Origin: a virus | Length of the DNA stretch: 64,000 nt | IMG/VR virus record: IMGVR_UViG_3300025000_000063 | Coordinates: 64,001-128,000 of that record | Direction: 5' to 3' (one strand) | Part shown: piece by piece, positions 8,018 through 15,304 of the stretch | Layout of the letters: each line of letters begins with the position of its first letter | How positions within the stretch are numbered: position 1 is the stretch's first letter | Position numbers and translations under genes: made by a program | The notes under the pieces: generated by a model | Told to the model about the DNA's origin: nothing | Seen by the model: only the letters and a program-made list of their open reading frames with translations | Databases searched by the model: none

Positions 8018-8701
8018 ATGGCAACATCAACTACAGCAACCCCAACCAAAAAAGATCAAGTCAAAATCAGCATTATGCAGCACCTGAGCAAAAATGAAAA
8101 TGTGGATCAGACATTTCTCATCAAAGAATGCCTGACAATCGCCGGCAAAACAACAATCACTGACGCCTTGAAGGAATTGGAAAAGGAAGGGGCAATTGAG
8201 AAACTGAGTATCAACAAACTGATCTGCTGGAACATGTGTGCACTGAAACCGCTGCCTGAGGAAATTGAGCATGTTTCTGAGGTTGAGGAAGCGGCTGTAG
8301 AAGAAGCCCCGGAACCTATTATTGCTCCTGTTGTTGAGCCCATTCCCACCCTTGCTGAAGTTGCTGTACCATCCCTTAAAGAAAAACTGGTTAATGCCGG
8401 CAAAAAGGCCCGTACAAAAATCAGCATTGGAAAAACGAAAGAAAAGGTTGAACGCCCAAGGTCTCAGTATGGCCGGTTGCTTTCTTCTGCTGTTGGTGTG
8501 ATTGATTCTCTTTTGCTTGCTGGCACCACAACTGAAGACGAGATTATCAATGCCATCCAGAAAAAGTTTCCCCAGAAAACAAAACAACAAATCGTCAACA
8601 GGATGAAATCCCATCTCAGGCAGTTGAAAAAAGAAGGGGTAAAAATCACTGAAAAAAACGGTGTTGTAGCTGTTAAAATTGGGAGTAAAATTAAAAAATA
8701 A
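8018..8701 (+). CDS. Early protein with N-terminal winged-helix-like and conserved C-terminal domain
   Basis: 227 aa, first gene of the rightward operon, with AAAAGGAG before the ATG. Residues 10-75 look like a winged helix (ISIMQHLSKNENVDQ, then ITDALKELEKEGAIEKL). An acidic Glu/Pro/Val linker follows. The C-terminal 75 residues begin QYGRLLSSAVGVID and end LKKEGVKITEKNG; this domain recurs in the protein at 18968, including a 36-nt stretch identical in DNA. DNA binding is inferred. The mRNA leader carries the hammerhead ribozyme. Confidence 0.8.
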   Translation: MATSTTATPTKKDQVKISIMQHLSKNENVDQTFLIKECLTIAGKTTITDALKELEKEGAIEKLSINKLICWNMCALKPLPEEIEHVSEVEEAAVEEAPEPIIAPVVEPIPTLAEVAVPSLKEKLVNAGKKARTKISIGKTKEKVERPRSQYGRLLSSAVGVIDSLLLAGTTTEDEIINAIQKKFPQKTKQQIVNRMKSHLRQLKKEGVKITEKNGVVAVKIGSKIKK

Positions 8702-8724
8702 CTTTGTGAATGCAACCATTAAAT

Positions 8725-8753
8725 AAGGGCAGGAAATTATTCTGCCCTTTTAT
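8725..8753 (+). terminator. Rho-independent terminator
   Basis: AAGGGCAG (8725-8732) pairs with CTGCCCTT (8742-8749) around a 9-nt loop and is followed by a T run. It ends the ribozyme-leader transcript after the first early gene. Confidence 0.85.
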
Positions 8754-8791
8754 AAAAACAGGATTTGGGCGTTTAAAAAAGGAGAAGCATA

Positions 8792-9298
8792 ATGATTATT
8801 GATCAAACCACACCAGGGCTGGAAGAGAAGAAAGGATATTGGGAGCTGAAAAAAGATCTGATATCAACGGAATTCTTGGAAATAAAGATATCTCTTTCCG
8901 TTACCGGTTGAATCATTGCCGGGAAAGGGATCAGGGCCGGGAAAGGGATCATTGCCGGGGAAGAGATCGAGGCCGGGGAAGAGATCGAGGCCGGGGGAGG
9001 TATCCGTGCAAAAAACATAATAGGAAAAATTAAAAAAATGTTCGGCGTCGAGATTGTTTCCATGCTGACAATATCATCCAAAAGGTGGCCTGTATTCATT
9101 TTTAACAGCACAATGAAAATCGGCTGCGAGATGCACCTGATTTCAGAGTGGAAAAATTTCTCTGATGGTGAGATATCTAAAATGAATGGCGATGCCCTGA
9201 AATTCTGGAGAGAAAACAAAGCCGAATTATTAAGCATTTGCAAAATTGTGAACAAGGCTTACAAAAGGAGGGATAATGAAAGAGATTGTGGAATTTGA
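8792..9298 (+). pseudogene. Hexapeptide-repeat protein with an in-frame UGA
   Basis: An ATG at 8792 with AGGAGA upstream opens a frame that meets TGA at 8909-8911, then continues in the same frame to TGA at 9298. The region spanning the stop encodes six-residue units (IIAGKG, IRAGKG, IIAGEE, IEAGEE, IEAGGG), as in left-handed beta-helix or polymer-type hexapeptide proteins. The remainder (SKRWPVFIFNSTMKIGC, then FSDGEISKMNGDALKFW) looks like a genuine conserved tail. The whole would be about 168 aa. The TGA sits in a unit position where neighbours have G or E. It is a nonsense mutation or readthrough; the part from 9038 could also be made alone. Confidence 0.6.
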
Positions 9299-9443
9299 TA
9301 TGGGTGGTAAAAGAACTAAAGGTCGGTTAATATCAGAAAATAAAATGACTGCAATTGTGGACCTATACCGCTGGATCAATGTGAATGTGGTTAAAATCCA
9401 TAAGAAGAAAAAACGTTTTGTCCGTACCGGTGAATATATTTGA
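9276..9443 (+). CDS. Small basic hypothetical protein
   Basis: 55 aa (MKEIVEFDMGGKRTKGRLIS...), with an AAAGGAGGG site directly upstream and overlapping the end of the hexapeptide-repeat gene. The pattern of short strands and a KIHKKKKRF basic patch suggests a small SH3-like or nucleic-acid-binding fold, but no family is recognised. The next 84 nt hold nothing evident except the ribosome-binding site of the next gene. Confidence 0.6.
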   Translation: MKEIVEFDMGGKRTKGRLISENKMTAIVDLYRWINVNVVKIHKKKKRFVRTGEYI

Positions 9444-9527
9444 CTTTTGATTCGGCATTTAATTTAGGGGGTTAAATGCCTATGTGAAGAGTTAAATGCA
9501 ATTAAACGCACGTAAATAGGGGGTGTT

Positions 9528-10022
9528 ATGCAAATCTTTTGGACCAGAAATGATAGTACTAAATCATCAGAAGATTTAGATGACAAAAGATTAAACAAAC
9601 AAATCATCGAGCTTGGACAAATCCTGAGCACTGCAATATGGATTGAAAACTGTGATGTTGGAGAAACCTTAACAGCAATGGATTGCATTTATTTGCCCAC
9701 ACATGAAAATCACCCAATAATACAAAATTGCAAATATTATTATTTTAAAGCAATGTCGTATTTAACAGATTGCTGTGAAGAGTACAAACACAGGTTTAAT
9801 AAAATACATAAAACTTCTTTAATGCTGCATGATTTTAAAGCACAAAATCATCTATTTTTTAATTACCGGAGAATGCCGTTTATAAACTGCACCAAAAACC
9901 ATAAACATATCATCAGCACCACAGAAGCATATCGACAATGCCTCATTGAAAAATGGAAAAGTGAGAATCCTAAATGGACTAAAAGAAAAAAACCTGATTG
10001 GGCAAACAAGGAGGAAGAATGA
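9528..10022 (+). CDS. Phage protein related to pyrimidine-dimer DNA glycosylases
   Basis: 164 aa. The start MQIFWTRND followed by LDDKRLNKQIIELGQILSTA, then PTHENHPIIQNC, matches the pattern of phage proteins annotated as pyrimidine dimer DNA glycosylase-like (D-K-R/H-x-x-K-x-I-x-E-x-x-Q-x-L-S-T-A and THxNHP). The enzymatic role (DNA repair or base excision) is inferred from that resemblance only. It overlaps the next gene by ATGA. Confidence 0.55.
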   Translation: MQIFWTRNDSTKSSEDLDDKRLNKQIIELGQILSTAIWIENCDVGETLTAMDCIYLPTHENHPIIQNCKYYYFKAMSYLTDCCEEYKHRFNKIHKTSLMLHDFKAQNHLFFNYRRMPFINCTKNHKHIISTTEAYRQCLIEKWKSENPKWTKRKKPDWANKEEE

Positions 10023-10246
10023 TCAAGAATGTAAACAGGAAGAAAATCAATCACATCTGGGCTGCTTCCAAAAATAGGAACAGCCCATGCTGGAATTCTC
10101 AAGAGATTAGTAAGAAGTCCTGGCGAAGGGTACCTGGGCTCAAAATCAAAATTCGGGATGGTGTTTACACTGAAGAGGTCAGGCATACTACCAAACCCAA
10201 AAGAAACAGAACCAGGGCAAGTATCCGATTTATTAACTTTAAATAG
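10019..10246 (+). CDS. Small basic hypothetical protein
   Basis: 75 aa, strongly basic (MIKNVNRKKINHIWAASKNR...). Its ATG overlaps the TGA of the preceding gene, and a GGAGGAAG ribosome-binding site lies just upstream. No family recognised; nucleic-acid binding would fit the charge. Confidence 0.6.
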   Translation: MIKNVNRKKINHIWAASKNRNSPCWNSQEISKKSWRRVPGLKIKIRDGVYTEEVRHTTKPKRNRTRASIRFINFK

Positions 10247-10265
10247 AATAAAATAGGAGAAAATA

Positions 10266-10391
10266 ATGGAATTTGTCAGTAATTTTCCAGGAGAAGCACT
10301 CTTTTGGCCGGTTATGTTATTCGTAATGTTAGTTTGGGGCCGGTATAAAGAAAAAAAGAAAGCAAGCAAAAGAAGGATAAAAAGAAAATGA
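10266..10391 (+). CDS. Small single-pass membrane protein
   Basis: 41 aa: a short N-terminus, a hydrophobic segment (ALFWPVMLFVMLVWG) and a strongly basic C-terminal tail (KEKKKASKRRIKRK), suggesting an inner-membrane peptide with a cytoplasmic tail. TAGGAG lies upstream, and the TGA overlaps the ATG of the helicase gene. Confidence 0.55.
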   Translation: MEFVSNFPGEALFWPVMLFVMLVWGRYKEKKKASKRRIKRK

Positions 10392-11809
10392 AACCAATTA
10401 TTATCAATAACAGAATCCGGTTGCCGGATGATGTACCAGAAGAAAAATTGGAAGAAATCAAAAAGGCTTTTACTATTATCAATCCAGAATTCCGTAAAAT
10501 GATGGAATTCAAACGGATCAAAGAAAAAGATTGGGGTAAATTTATCAAAGAAGGATACTATATCACCAGAAATAAAGTAAAAGGACGCTGGACAACAAAA
10601 GCAATACCGGTTGAACTATATTACTGGGACTTTGATAATCGGACGCAGGTTGTTCTACCAAGAGGCGCAATGTGGCAGTTAAAAAGATTATTAAAGAGGC
10701 CCGTTACTAACGAAAAACACCAAGTAAAAAAGGCCTCTTTTATTTTTAAAGGGGAATTATCAGAAAATAAAGGACAGCCCGTAATCAAAAAATTATCCCA
10801 CAAGAACGGGATAATTCAGGCTCCTACAGGATCAGGGAAAACAGTAATGGCTTTATGGCTGGTAGCCAAATTCTCAGTGAGAACCTGTATCGTTGTTGAT
10901 ACAACTGAATTGATGAATCAATGGATTGCTCGGATTAAACAGTTTTTGGGAGTTTCTAAAATTGGAAAAATAGGCGCTGGAGATGTCAAAGTGCATCCTA
11001 TTTCCGTTGCATTAATGCAGACATTACGAGAACAGGAAAAGGCAATAAACTCGTTTGATTGTTTGATCGTAGATGAATGTCACATCGCGGCAACTGAATC
11101 GTATGAAAAAATCATCAATGTTTTCACCGGAGAATACGTATACGGGCTGAGCGCTACCCCAGTGAGGAAGGATGGAAAAACAGAAGTAATGAAATGGCTG
11201 CTTGGTCCTATCCGAATTGTTGTTAATTATAAAGATGCGGAAAGATGCCCCGCCAAAGTAAAAGTAATCCCTACTCAATTTAAAACGGATATCAATTTTA
11301 GGAGGAACTATCAGGCTGGGGTTAAATCGAGATTACTTGATCAAACAGTAAATAAGTTGATCGCTCAAAATATTGAAAAAGAAATAGACTGGTTTGGAAT
11401 TCAATTGGTGACTTCCAGGTCAGTCCAGCATCTTTATTTAATCCAAAACCTTTTGCCCCCATTAATAAAAATGGTAAGCCGTATTTTGGTTGGGCAGGTA
11501 TCCAAAGAAGACAGAAAAACCATAGTAAAAGAAGCCGCTACTGGTAAATTGAAGATACTTTTCGCAACTGAACAATTACTTGGTAAAGGATTCGACGAAC
11601 CTTTATTATCCGTGCTGCATATGGCAACACCAATTAAAGATGTTGATTTTCTGACTCAGGTGATTGGCAGAGTAACAAGGATTCACGAAGGAAAAAAAGA
11701 GGCCCTCATCCTGGATTACTGGGATAATATGGAACCGGTGTTAGGGCGGTCAGTGAAGGCCCGATTGAAAAAATATCAGGAATTAGGAATTGAAAGAATC
11801 AAAATTTAA
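10388..11809 (+). CDS. SF2 DNA helicase (UvsW/XPB-like)
   Basis: 473 aa. Motif I is QAPTGSGKT, motif II is VDECHIA (DECH), motif III is GLSATPVRKDG, and the C-terminal RecA domain ends with QVIGRVTRIHEGKKEALILDYWD (motif VI, QxxGRxxR). Phage UvsW-type helicases drive branch migration and R-loop unwinding, helping switch replication mode. It forms a T4-like recombination set with the RecA-like protein (32546) and the UvsY-like protein (29867). Confidence 0.85.
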   Translation: MKPIIINNRIRLPDDVPEEKLEEIKKAFTIINPEFRKMMEFKRIKEKDWGKFIKEGYYITRNKVKGRWTTKAIPVELYYWDFDNRTQVVLPRGAMWQLKRLLKRPVTNEKHQVKKASFIFKGELSENKGQPVIKKLSHKNGIIQAPTGSGKTVMALWLVAKFSVRTCIVVDTTELMNQWIARIKQFLGVSKIGKIGAGDVKVHPISVALMQTLREQEKAINSFDCLIVDECHIAATESYEKIINVFTGEYVYGLSATPVRKDGKTEVMKWLLGPIRIVVNYKDAERCPAKVKVIPTQFKTDINFRRNYQAGVKSRLLDQTVNKLIAQNIEKEIDWFGIQLVTSRSVQHLYLIQNLLPPLIKMVSRILVGQVSKEDRKTIVKEAATGKLKILFATEQLLGKGFDEPLLSVLHMATPIKDVDFLTQVIGRVTRIHEGKKEALILDYWDNMEPVLGRSVKARLKKYQELGIERIKI

Positions 11810-11836
11810 AGAATGAAATAAACAGGGGGAATAATC

Positions 11837-12334
11837 ATGGAAAAAGACCCAATGACAGAATTATACGTCAAATATCAAAATCTTATTAGATACCAAGCGT
11901 GGAAATTATCCAAGAAATTGAATTGCAGTTTTGATGAGGCCCTAAGCGACATCAATATGATTTTCTGGGATTCCGTCAAATCCTGGCAGCCAGAAAGAGG
12001 GGCCTTCACCACCTTTTTATTTTGCTGCGTCCACAGCCATATTATCAACAGCATGACAGCCCGGTCAGCGATGAAAAGGAAAAATGAGACGCTGTCTGAT
12101 ATTATGGATTTAATAGCCCAACTACAGCCAAGCCCTGAAAAGCTGGTAATTTTAAAGGACCTTATTGAAAAAGACCCTGTGATGAACGCGATAAAAGACC
12201 TGTTACTGACGGAACAAAAGGGATACCAAGAACAAAAAAAGGGATTCAAAGGGTGGCTCTCTGATAAGCTTTTTGCCATGGGATTCAAATGGAAAGATAT
12301 CTGGGGAGCATGGAGATACATCGAACAACTATAA
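11837..12334 (+). CDS. Sigma-70 region-2-like RNA polymerase sigma factor
   Basis: 165 aa. The N-terminal half has LYVKYQNLIRYQAWKLSKKL, EALSDINMIFWDSVKSW, PERGAFTTFLFCCVHSHIIN and MTARSAMKRK, the layout of sigma region 2 (core binding and -10 recognition). The C-terminal half is less clear, but WKDIWGAWRYIEQL could be a region-4 remnant. It may redirect host polymerase to the repeated TTTTTAAA/TTGTATAAT promoters in this phage, which is untested. An AACAGGGGGA site precedes the ATG. Confidence 0.7.
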   Translation: MEKDPMTELYVKYQNLIRYQAWKLSKKLNCSFDEALSDINMIFWDSVKSWQPERGAFTTFLFCCVHSHIINSMTARSAMKRKNETLSDIMDLIAQLQPSPEKLVILKDLIEKDPVMNAIKDLLLTEQKGYQEQKKGFKGWLSDKLFAMGFKWKDIWGAWRYIEQL

Positions 12335-12344
12335 GGGGGCTTGA

Positions 12345-12671
12345 ATGAATAGAAGGACAAAAATAAAGCAAAAAGCAGAAAGCCCGGTGAAGACAAAATT
12401 TAAAATAAAAAGAAAAGAAAAACCAACTGAACCGCCACCGACAACATATAAAAGGCCGGTAGGTGGTCATTTACCATTTCCACCAAAAGACTGCTACCGG
12501 CCAGGCTGGATTCAGTTTTTTACTGAAAAGAACGTGCCCTGGATTGATTTAGCAATCTGTATTGATTGCCCACAAAAATGCCAACGGAGAAAAGAATACC
12601 TGCAACAATTAAAGGAGGAAAGAAATGCCAAACGTGATGCCGGCACAGCAAGTAATACCAAACATGAATGA
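12345..12671 (+). CDS. Hypothetical protein with basic N-terminus and cysteine pair
   Basis: 108 aa. The first 40 residues are Lys/Pro-rich and probably disordered; the C-terminal half has CYRPGW and CIDCPQKCQRR, possibly a zinc site. The next gene starts inside its 3' end. No family recognised. Confidence 0.6.
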   Translation: MNRRTKIKQKAESPVKTKFKIKRKEKPTEPPPTTYKRPVGGHLPFPPKDCYRPGWIQFFTEKNVPWIDLAICIDCPQKCQRRKEYLQQLKEERNAKRDAGTASNTKHE

Positions 12672-12969
12672 AACGCAAGAACTGGACAGAAACTCGTTGT
12701 TAATGAAACGAACAAAATTGCTTGAAGAGTTCCTCAGTAAAAATGGTATTACGGTACCTTTTATCCAAAATATCAAAAAAAGACACGCTGGAAATGGCTG
12801 CGAAGATATTAAAAATTACGTGGAATGGCTTCATGCGACCAGGTTTAACTTTGCCAATGCTTTTTACCTGGCATTTTATTGGCATCCAAAAGACCCAATT
12901 CCCTGGAAACAGCATGCACAAAATTGGAAATCTTTTCTGAAAGGGGGTTCTCCGTATGGACCTGCTTAG
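12625..12969 (+). CDS. Hypothetical protein upstream of primase
   Basis: 114 aa, with a strong AAGGAGG 5-6 nt before the ATG, inside the 3' end of the preceding gene. It contains GITVPFIQNIKKRHAG and FANAFYLAFYWHPKDPIPW. Its end overlaps the primase start. No family recognised; position suggests a replication role. Confidence 0.6.
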   Translation: MPNVMPAQQVIPNMNETQELDRNSLLMKRTKLLEEFLSKNGITVPFIQNIKKRHAGNGCEDIKNYVEWLHATRFNFANAFYLAFYWHPKDPIPWKQHAQNWKSFLKGGSPYGPA

Positions 12970-13891
12970 GTTATTTCAAGACCACGGTATTTCCTCCGCC
13001 CCTGAAGGTGCACCACATTATCGGCCTGGGTGGATAAATATCCCGTGCCCCTATTGTACAGGAAACCCTGGCAATCATTTGGGATACAATATCGAACAAG
13101 AATATTTCTTCTGCTGGCGTTGCGGACATAAACCTGTTACGAAAGTAATTGAAACGCTCCTTGGGGTAAACTGGAGAAAGGCGAAAGAACTGATCAGAAA
13201 GTATGAAGGGAAGTCCCACAATCCAGCTAAAAAATTAACCCTTAAACGAAAATCATTTATTTTACCCCACGCGGTGCCCTTAAACGAGTCCCCTGGAGGT
13301 AAATTTTACTTCAAAAAACGTGGTTTCAGTTTAAAGGAAGCATTATCATTAGAATCCCTTTTTGAGCTTAAAATAACTCAGCCAGGCGCGGTCATCGACC
13401 AAATGGATTTATCATACCGGGTTTTGATTCCGATTAAGTACCAAGGGAAAGTTGTTTCTTGGCAAACCAGGGATATGTCTGGCAATTCTCCTTTGAAGTA
13501 TATCTCCTGTCCGGAGGCCCGGGAACTTATCCACCACAAGCATATCTTTTACAATGATGATGGGGGTGATGAAGCAGTGCTCTGTGAAGGCGTGTTTGAT
13601 GTTTGGAAAGTAACCTTGGCTGGATACCGAGCTATCTGCGGGTTCGGGGTTGAATTAACCAAAGAACAAATCTTCAGGTTGATGAAAATGAAAAAGGTTC
13701 TAATCTTTTTTGACCCTGATGTTGCTGGCCAAAGCAAAGCCGATTTGCTATACAAACAACTGCTGTTCTCTGGGGTTGATGTTTGGAAGGTGCTTTACCA
13801 AACACCGGAAGGGAAAAAGAAAATAGATCCCGGTGAAATGGGCCTGGAAATACTCCGTGATGTGCTCGGGGAGGATTGTTTAATAGGATAA
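12956..13891 (+). CDS. DNA primase (zinc finger plus Toprim)
   Basis: 311 aa. The N-terminus has a CHC2-like zinc ribbon (CPYC at about residue 31 and CWRCG near 52). The Toprim domain has the glutamate motif VLCEGVFDVW and the DxD motif LIFFDPDVAG. It would make RNA primers for the helicase encoded at 15301. It lacks a fused helicase domain, unlike T7 gp4. It overlaps the upstream gene by 14 nt. Confidence 0.88.
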   Translation: MDLLRLFQDHGISSAPEGAPHYRPGWINIPCPYCTGNPGNHLGYNIEQEYFFCWRCGHKPVTKVIETLLGVNWRKAKELIRKYEGKSHNPAKKLTLKRKSFILPHAVPLNESPGGKFYFKKRGFSLKEALSLESLFELKITQPGAVIDQMDLSYRVLIPIKYQGKVVSWQTRDMSGNSPLKYISCPEARELIHHKHIFYNDDGGDEAVLCEGVFDVWKVTLAGYRAICGFGVELTKEQIFRLMKMKKVLIFFDPDVAGQSKADLLYKQLLFSGVDVWKVLYQTPEGKKKIDPGEMGLEILRDVLGEDCLIG

Positions 13892-13898
13892 AAAATAA

Positions 13899-13930
13899 TT
13901 TTTAAAAAAATTAAAATCATTTTGTATAAT
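13899..13930 (+). promoter_or_regulatory. Phage promoter, TTTTTAAA / TTGTATAAT type
   Basis: TTTTTAAA begins at 13899 and TATAAT (13925-13930) begins 26 nt later, preceded by TTTTG. The same layout occurs at 18855, 27414 and, on the minus strand, 42232. A -35 hexamer TTAAAA would be spaced 17 nt from the -10. Confidence 0.65.
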
Positions 13931-13939
13931 ATATTGCTT

Positions 13940-14022
13940 ACTTACCTGGCCCGGTAAGTCCGAAAGGATAAAGGGTGGGTTAGATCATTTCGCCCTGTTA
14001 TGATCTTCCGAGCCACCCACCC
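13940..14022 (+). promoter_or_regulatory. Structured 5' leader of the replication initiator mRNA
   Basis: Three hairpins follow the promoter: ACTTACC/GGTAAGT (13940-13946 with 13953-13959); TCC-GAAA-GGA (a GNRA-type loop); and a long stem with outer arms GGGTGGGT (13973-13980) and ACCCACCC (14015-14022) and inner arms AGATCAT (13982-13988) and ATGATCT (14000-14006). An ATG at 14000 lies inside the stem. No T run follows, so it is a leader structure rather than a terminator. Class unknown. Confidence 0.55.
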
Positions 14023-14062
14023 AAAAAGCATCATCTTTAATGGCTCTACAAGGAGAAAAAGA

Positions 14063-15025
14063 TTGAAAAGAAAATCTGTGGCAAATCAAACAACCATTCA
14101 AACAACAATAAAGTATAATATCCCCCCAGATGCAATCTACGCAGATCCAACACCAGACAATTTTACGCAAGTACCAAATACAGTAATTGAAGACCTGAAC
14201 TTATCTTGGAAAAGTTTGGGTATTTTAGTATTTCTTCTACGGAATAAAAACAAAAAAGGATGGCATACGTACACGTCCAGTGTGATCCAAGCAAAAAAAG
14301 ATAAAAAGGATTCCGTATCTTCAGGGCTTGCTGAACTTGAATTACTTGGGTATGTTCTTCGTTTCCGTTATTACGATGAAAAGAAGAAAGTGCGAGGTTC
14401 TTTCTTTGCATATACTGCGCACCCATTCAAATTTGAATTAAATTATATTACAAAGTGGATAAGGAAGCAAGGATGGGGATTTACTCCTTCTACGCAGAAT
14501 TCAAAAGAAGTGTTTCAACAGGTTTGTAAAAAGCTAACCAGTCCAAACCTAAAAATGGGAAACCCAATATTGGAAAACCCAATATTGGAAAATCCGCCTC
14601 TAAAAAGAAAAACCTCTCAAAAAGAAAAACCTCTCAAAAAGAAAAAAAATAATAAAATAAATAAAAAACTATTTGATCCAATGGAAGTTTTTATGCAAAT
14701 ATGTCCAGAAGAAATGAAATCTGAAAGTATCCTCCATACTATGTATGAATACGCAGCATATAGATGGGAACAAGGGAACCCAATAAAAACTAAACAAGCT
14801 ATTGTTATATTAGTAAATAAATTGCGTAATTTTTCAGAAGATGAAATAATTGAAGCCCTGGAAAGATCCATAATGAATTCATGGATCGGTGTTTTCCCAA
14901 AAAAGAATGATGATTACGGATATGCCGGGAGGAATAAACAATACAATGAAAAAGAAGAACCAGAAGATGAGTATGACGGTTTACGTAAACCTGAATACAA
15001 ATCCTGGAAAGATATGACAGATTAA
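14063..15025 (+). CDS. Replication initiator/helicase-loader-like protein with winged helix
   Basis: I take the TTG at 14063, which has AAGGAG 7 nt upstream; an in-frame ATG at 14000 lies inside a strong hairpin and has no such site. Residues 30-110 (FTQVPNTVIEDLNLSWKSLG, then VSSGLAELELLGYVLRFR) look like the replication-protein winged helix of phage initiators. A basic Lys/Asn-rich linker and a helical C-terminal domain (FSEDEIIEALERSIMNSWIG) resembling a DnaD-like module follow. The position before the DnaB-like helicase supports a loader or initiator role. Confidence 0.65.
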   Translation: MKRKSVANQTTIQTTIKYNIPPDAIYADPTPDNFTQVPNTVIEDLNLSWKSLGILVFLLRNKNKKGWHTYTSSVIQAKKDKKDSVSSGLAELELLGYVLRFRYYDEKKKVRGSFFAYTAHPFKFELNYITKWIRKQGWGFTPSTQNSKEVFQQVCKKLTSPNLKMGNPILENPILENPPLKRKTSQKEKPLKKKKNNKINKKLFDPMEVFMQICPEEMKSESILHTMYEYAAYRWEQGNPIKTKQAIVILVNKLRNFSEDEIIEALERSIMNSWIGVFPKKNDDYGYAGRNKQYNEKEEPEDEYDGLRKPEYKSWKDMTD

Positions 15026-15055
15026 TTAACAACAATAAAATAAAGGAGATTTAAA

Positions 15056-15304
15056 ATGGAAGATCCAAATTCAACACTCATTCCAGCACTTGTTGTGTTT
15101 TTAGTTCTATTTGCCATTTGCCGAGAAATTGTTTGCTGGTACTGGAAAATTAATGAACGGACTGACCACCTGAAGCAAATGAAAAAATCCGCAAAACGCA
15201 CAAATGAGTTGTTAATGGAAATAAAAGACCTGCTGCACAGGGACATAATCAAAAGTAGTGCGTCAGGCCAAGTCCTGGAAAAATGGAAAGACTCTGGCAA
15301 ATGA
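15056..15304 (+). CDS. Small membrane protein with coiled coil
   Basis: 82 aa: an N-terminal hydrophobic helix (LIPALVVFLVLFAICREIV), then a charged helix likely to form a coiled coil (INERTDHLKQMKKSAKRTNELLMEIKD). AAAGGAG precedes it, and its TGA overlaps the helicase ATG at 15301. Function unknown. Confidence 0.6.
   Translation: MEDPNSTLIPALVVFLVLFAICREIVCWYWKINERTDHLKQMKKSAKRTNELLMEIKDLLHRDIIKSSASGQVLEKWKDSGK

Noticed and set aside
8839-9033. Arg-rich ORF with RERD repeats overlapping the hexapeptide gene
   Set aside because: It is the +2 frame of the hexapeptide repeat. The IxAGxx frame matches a known repeat type and continues into a conserved-looking tail.
1779-9298. UGA reassigned to a sense codon (Trp or Gly) genome-wide
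   Set aside because: Many genes end in TGA that overlaps the next start codon (for example 10020, 10389, 17037, 18181, 30583), and reading through them would run into other genes out of frame. Only two genes need a sense UGA.
13940-14022. Second self-cleaving ribozyme
   Set aside because: There is a CCGAAAGG loop but no CUGANGA element or other recognisable catalytic core nearby.
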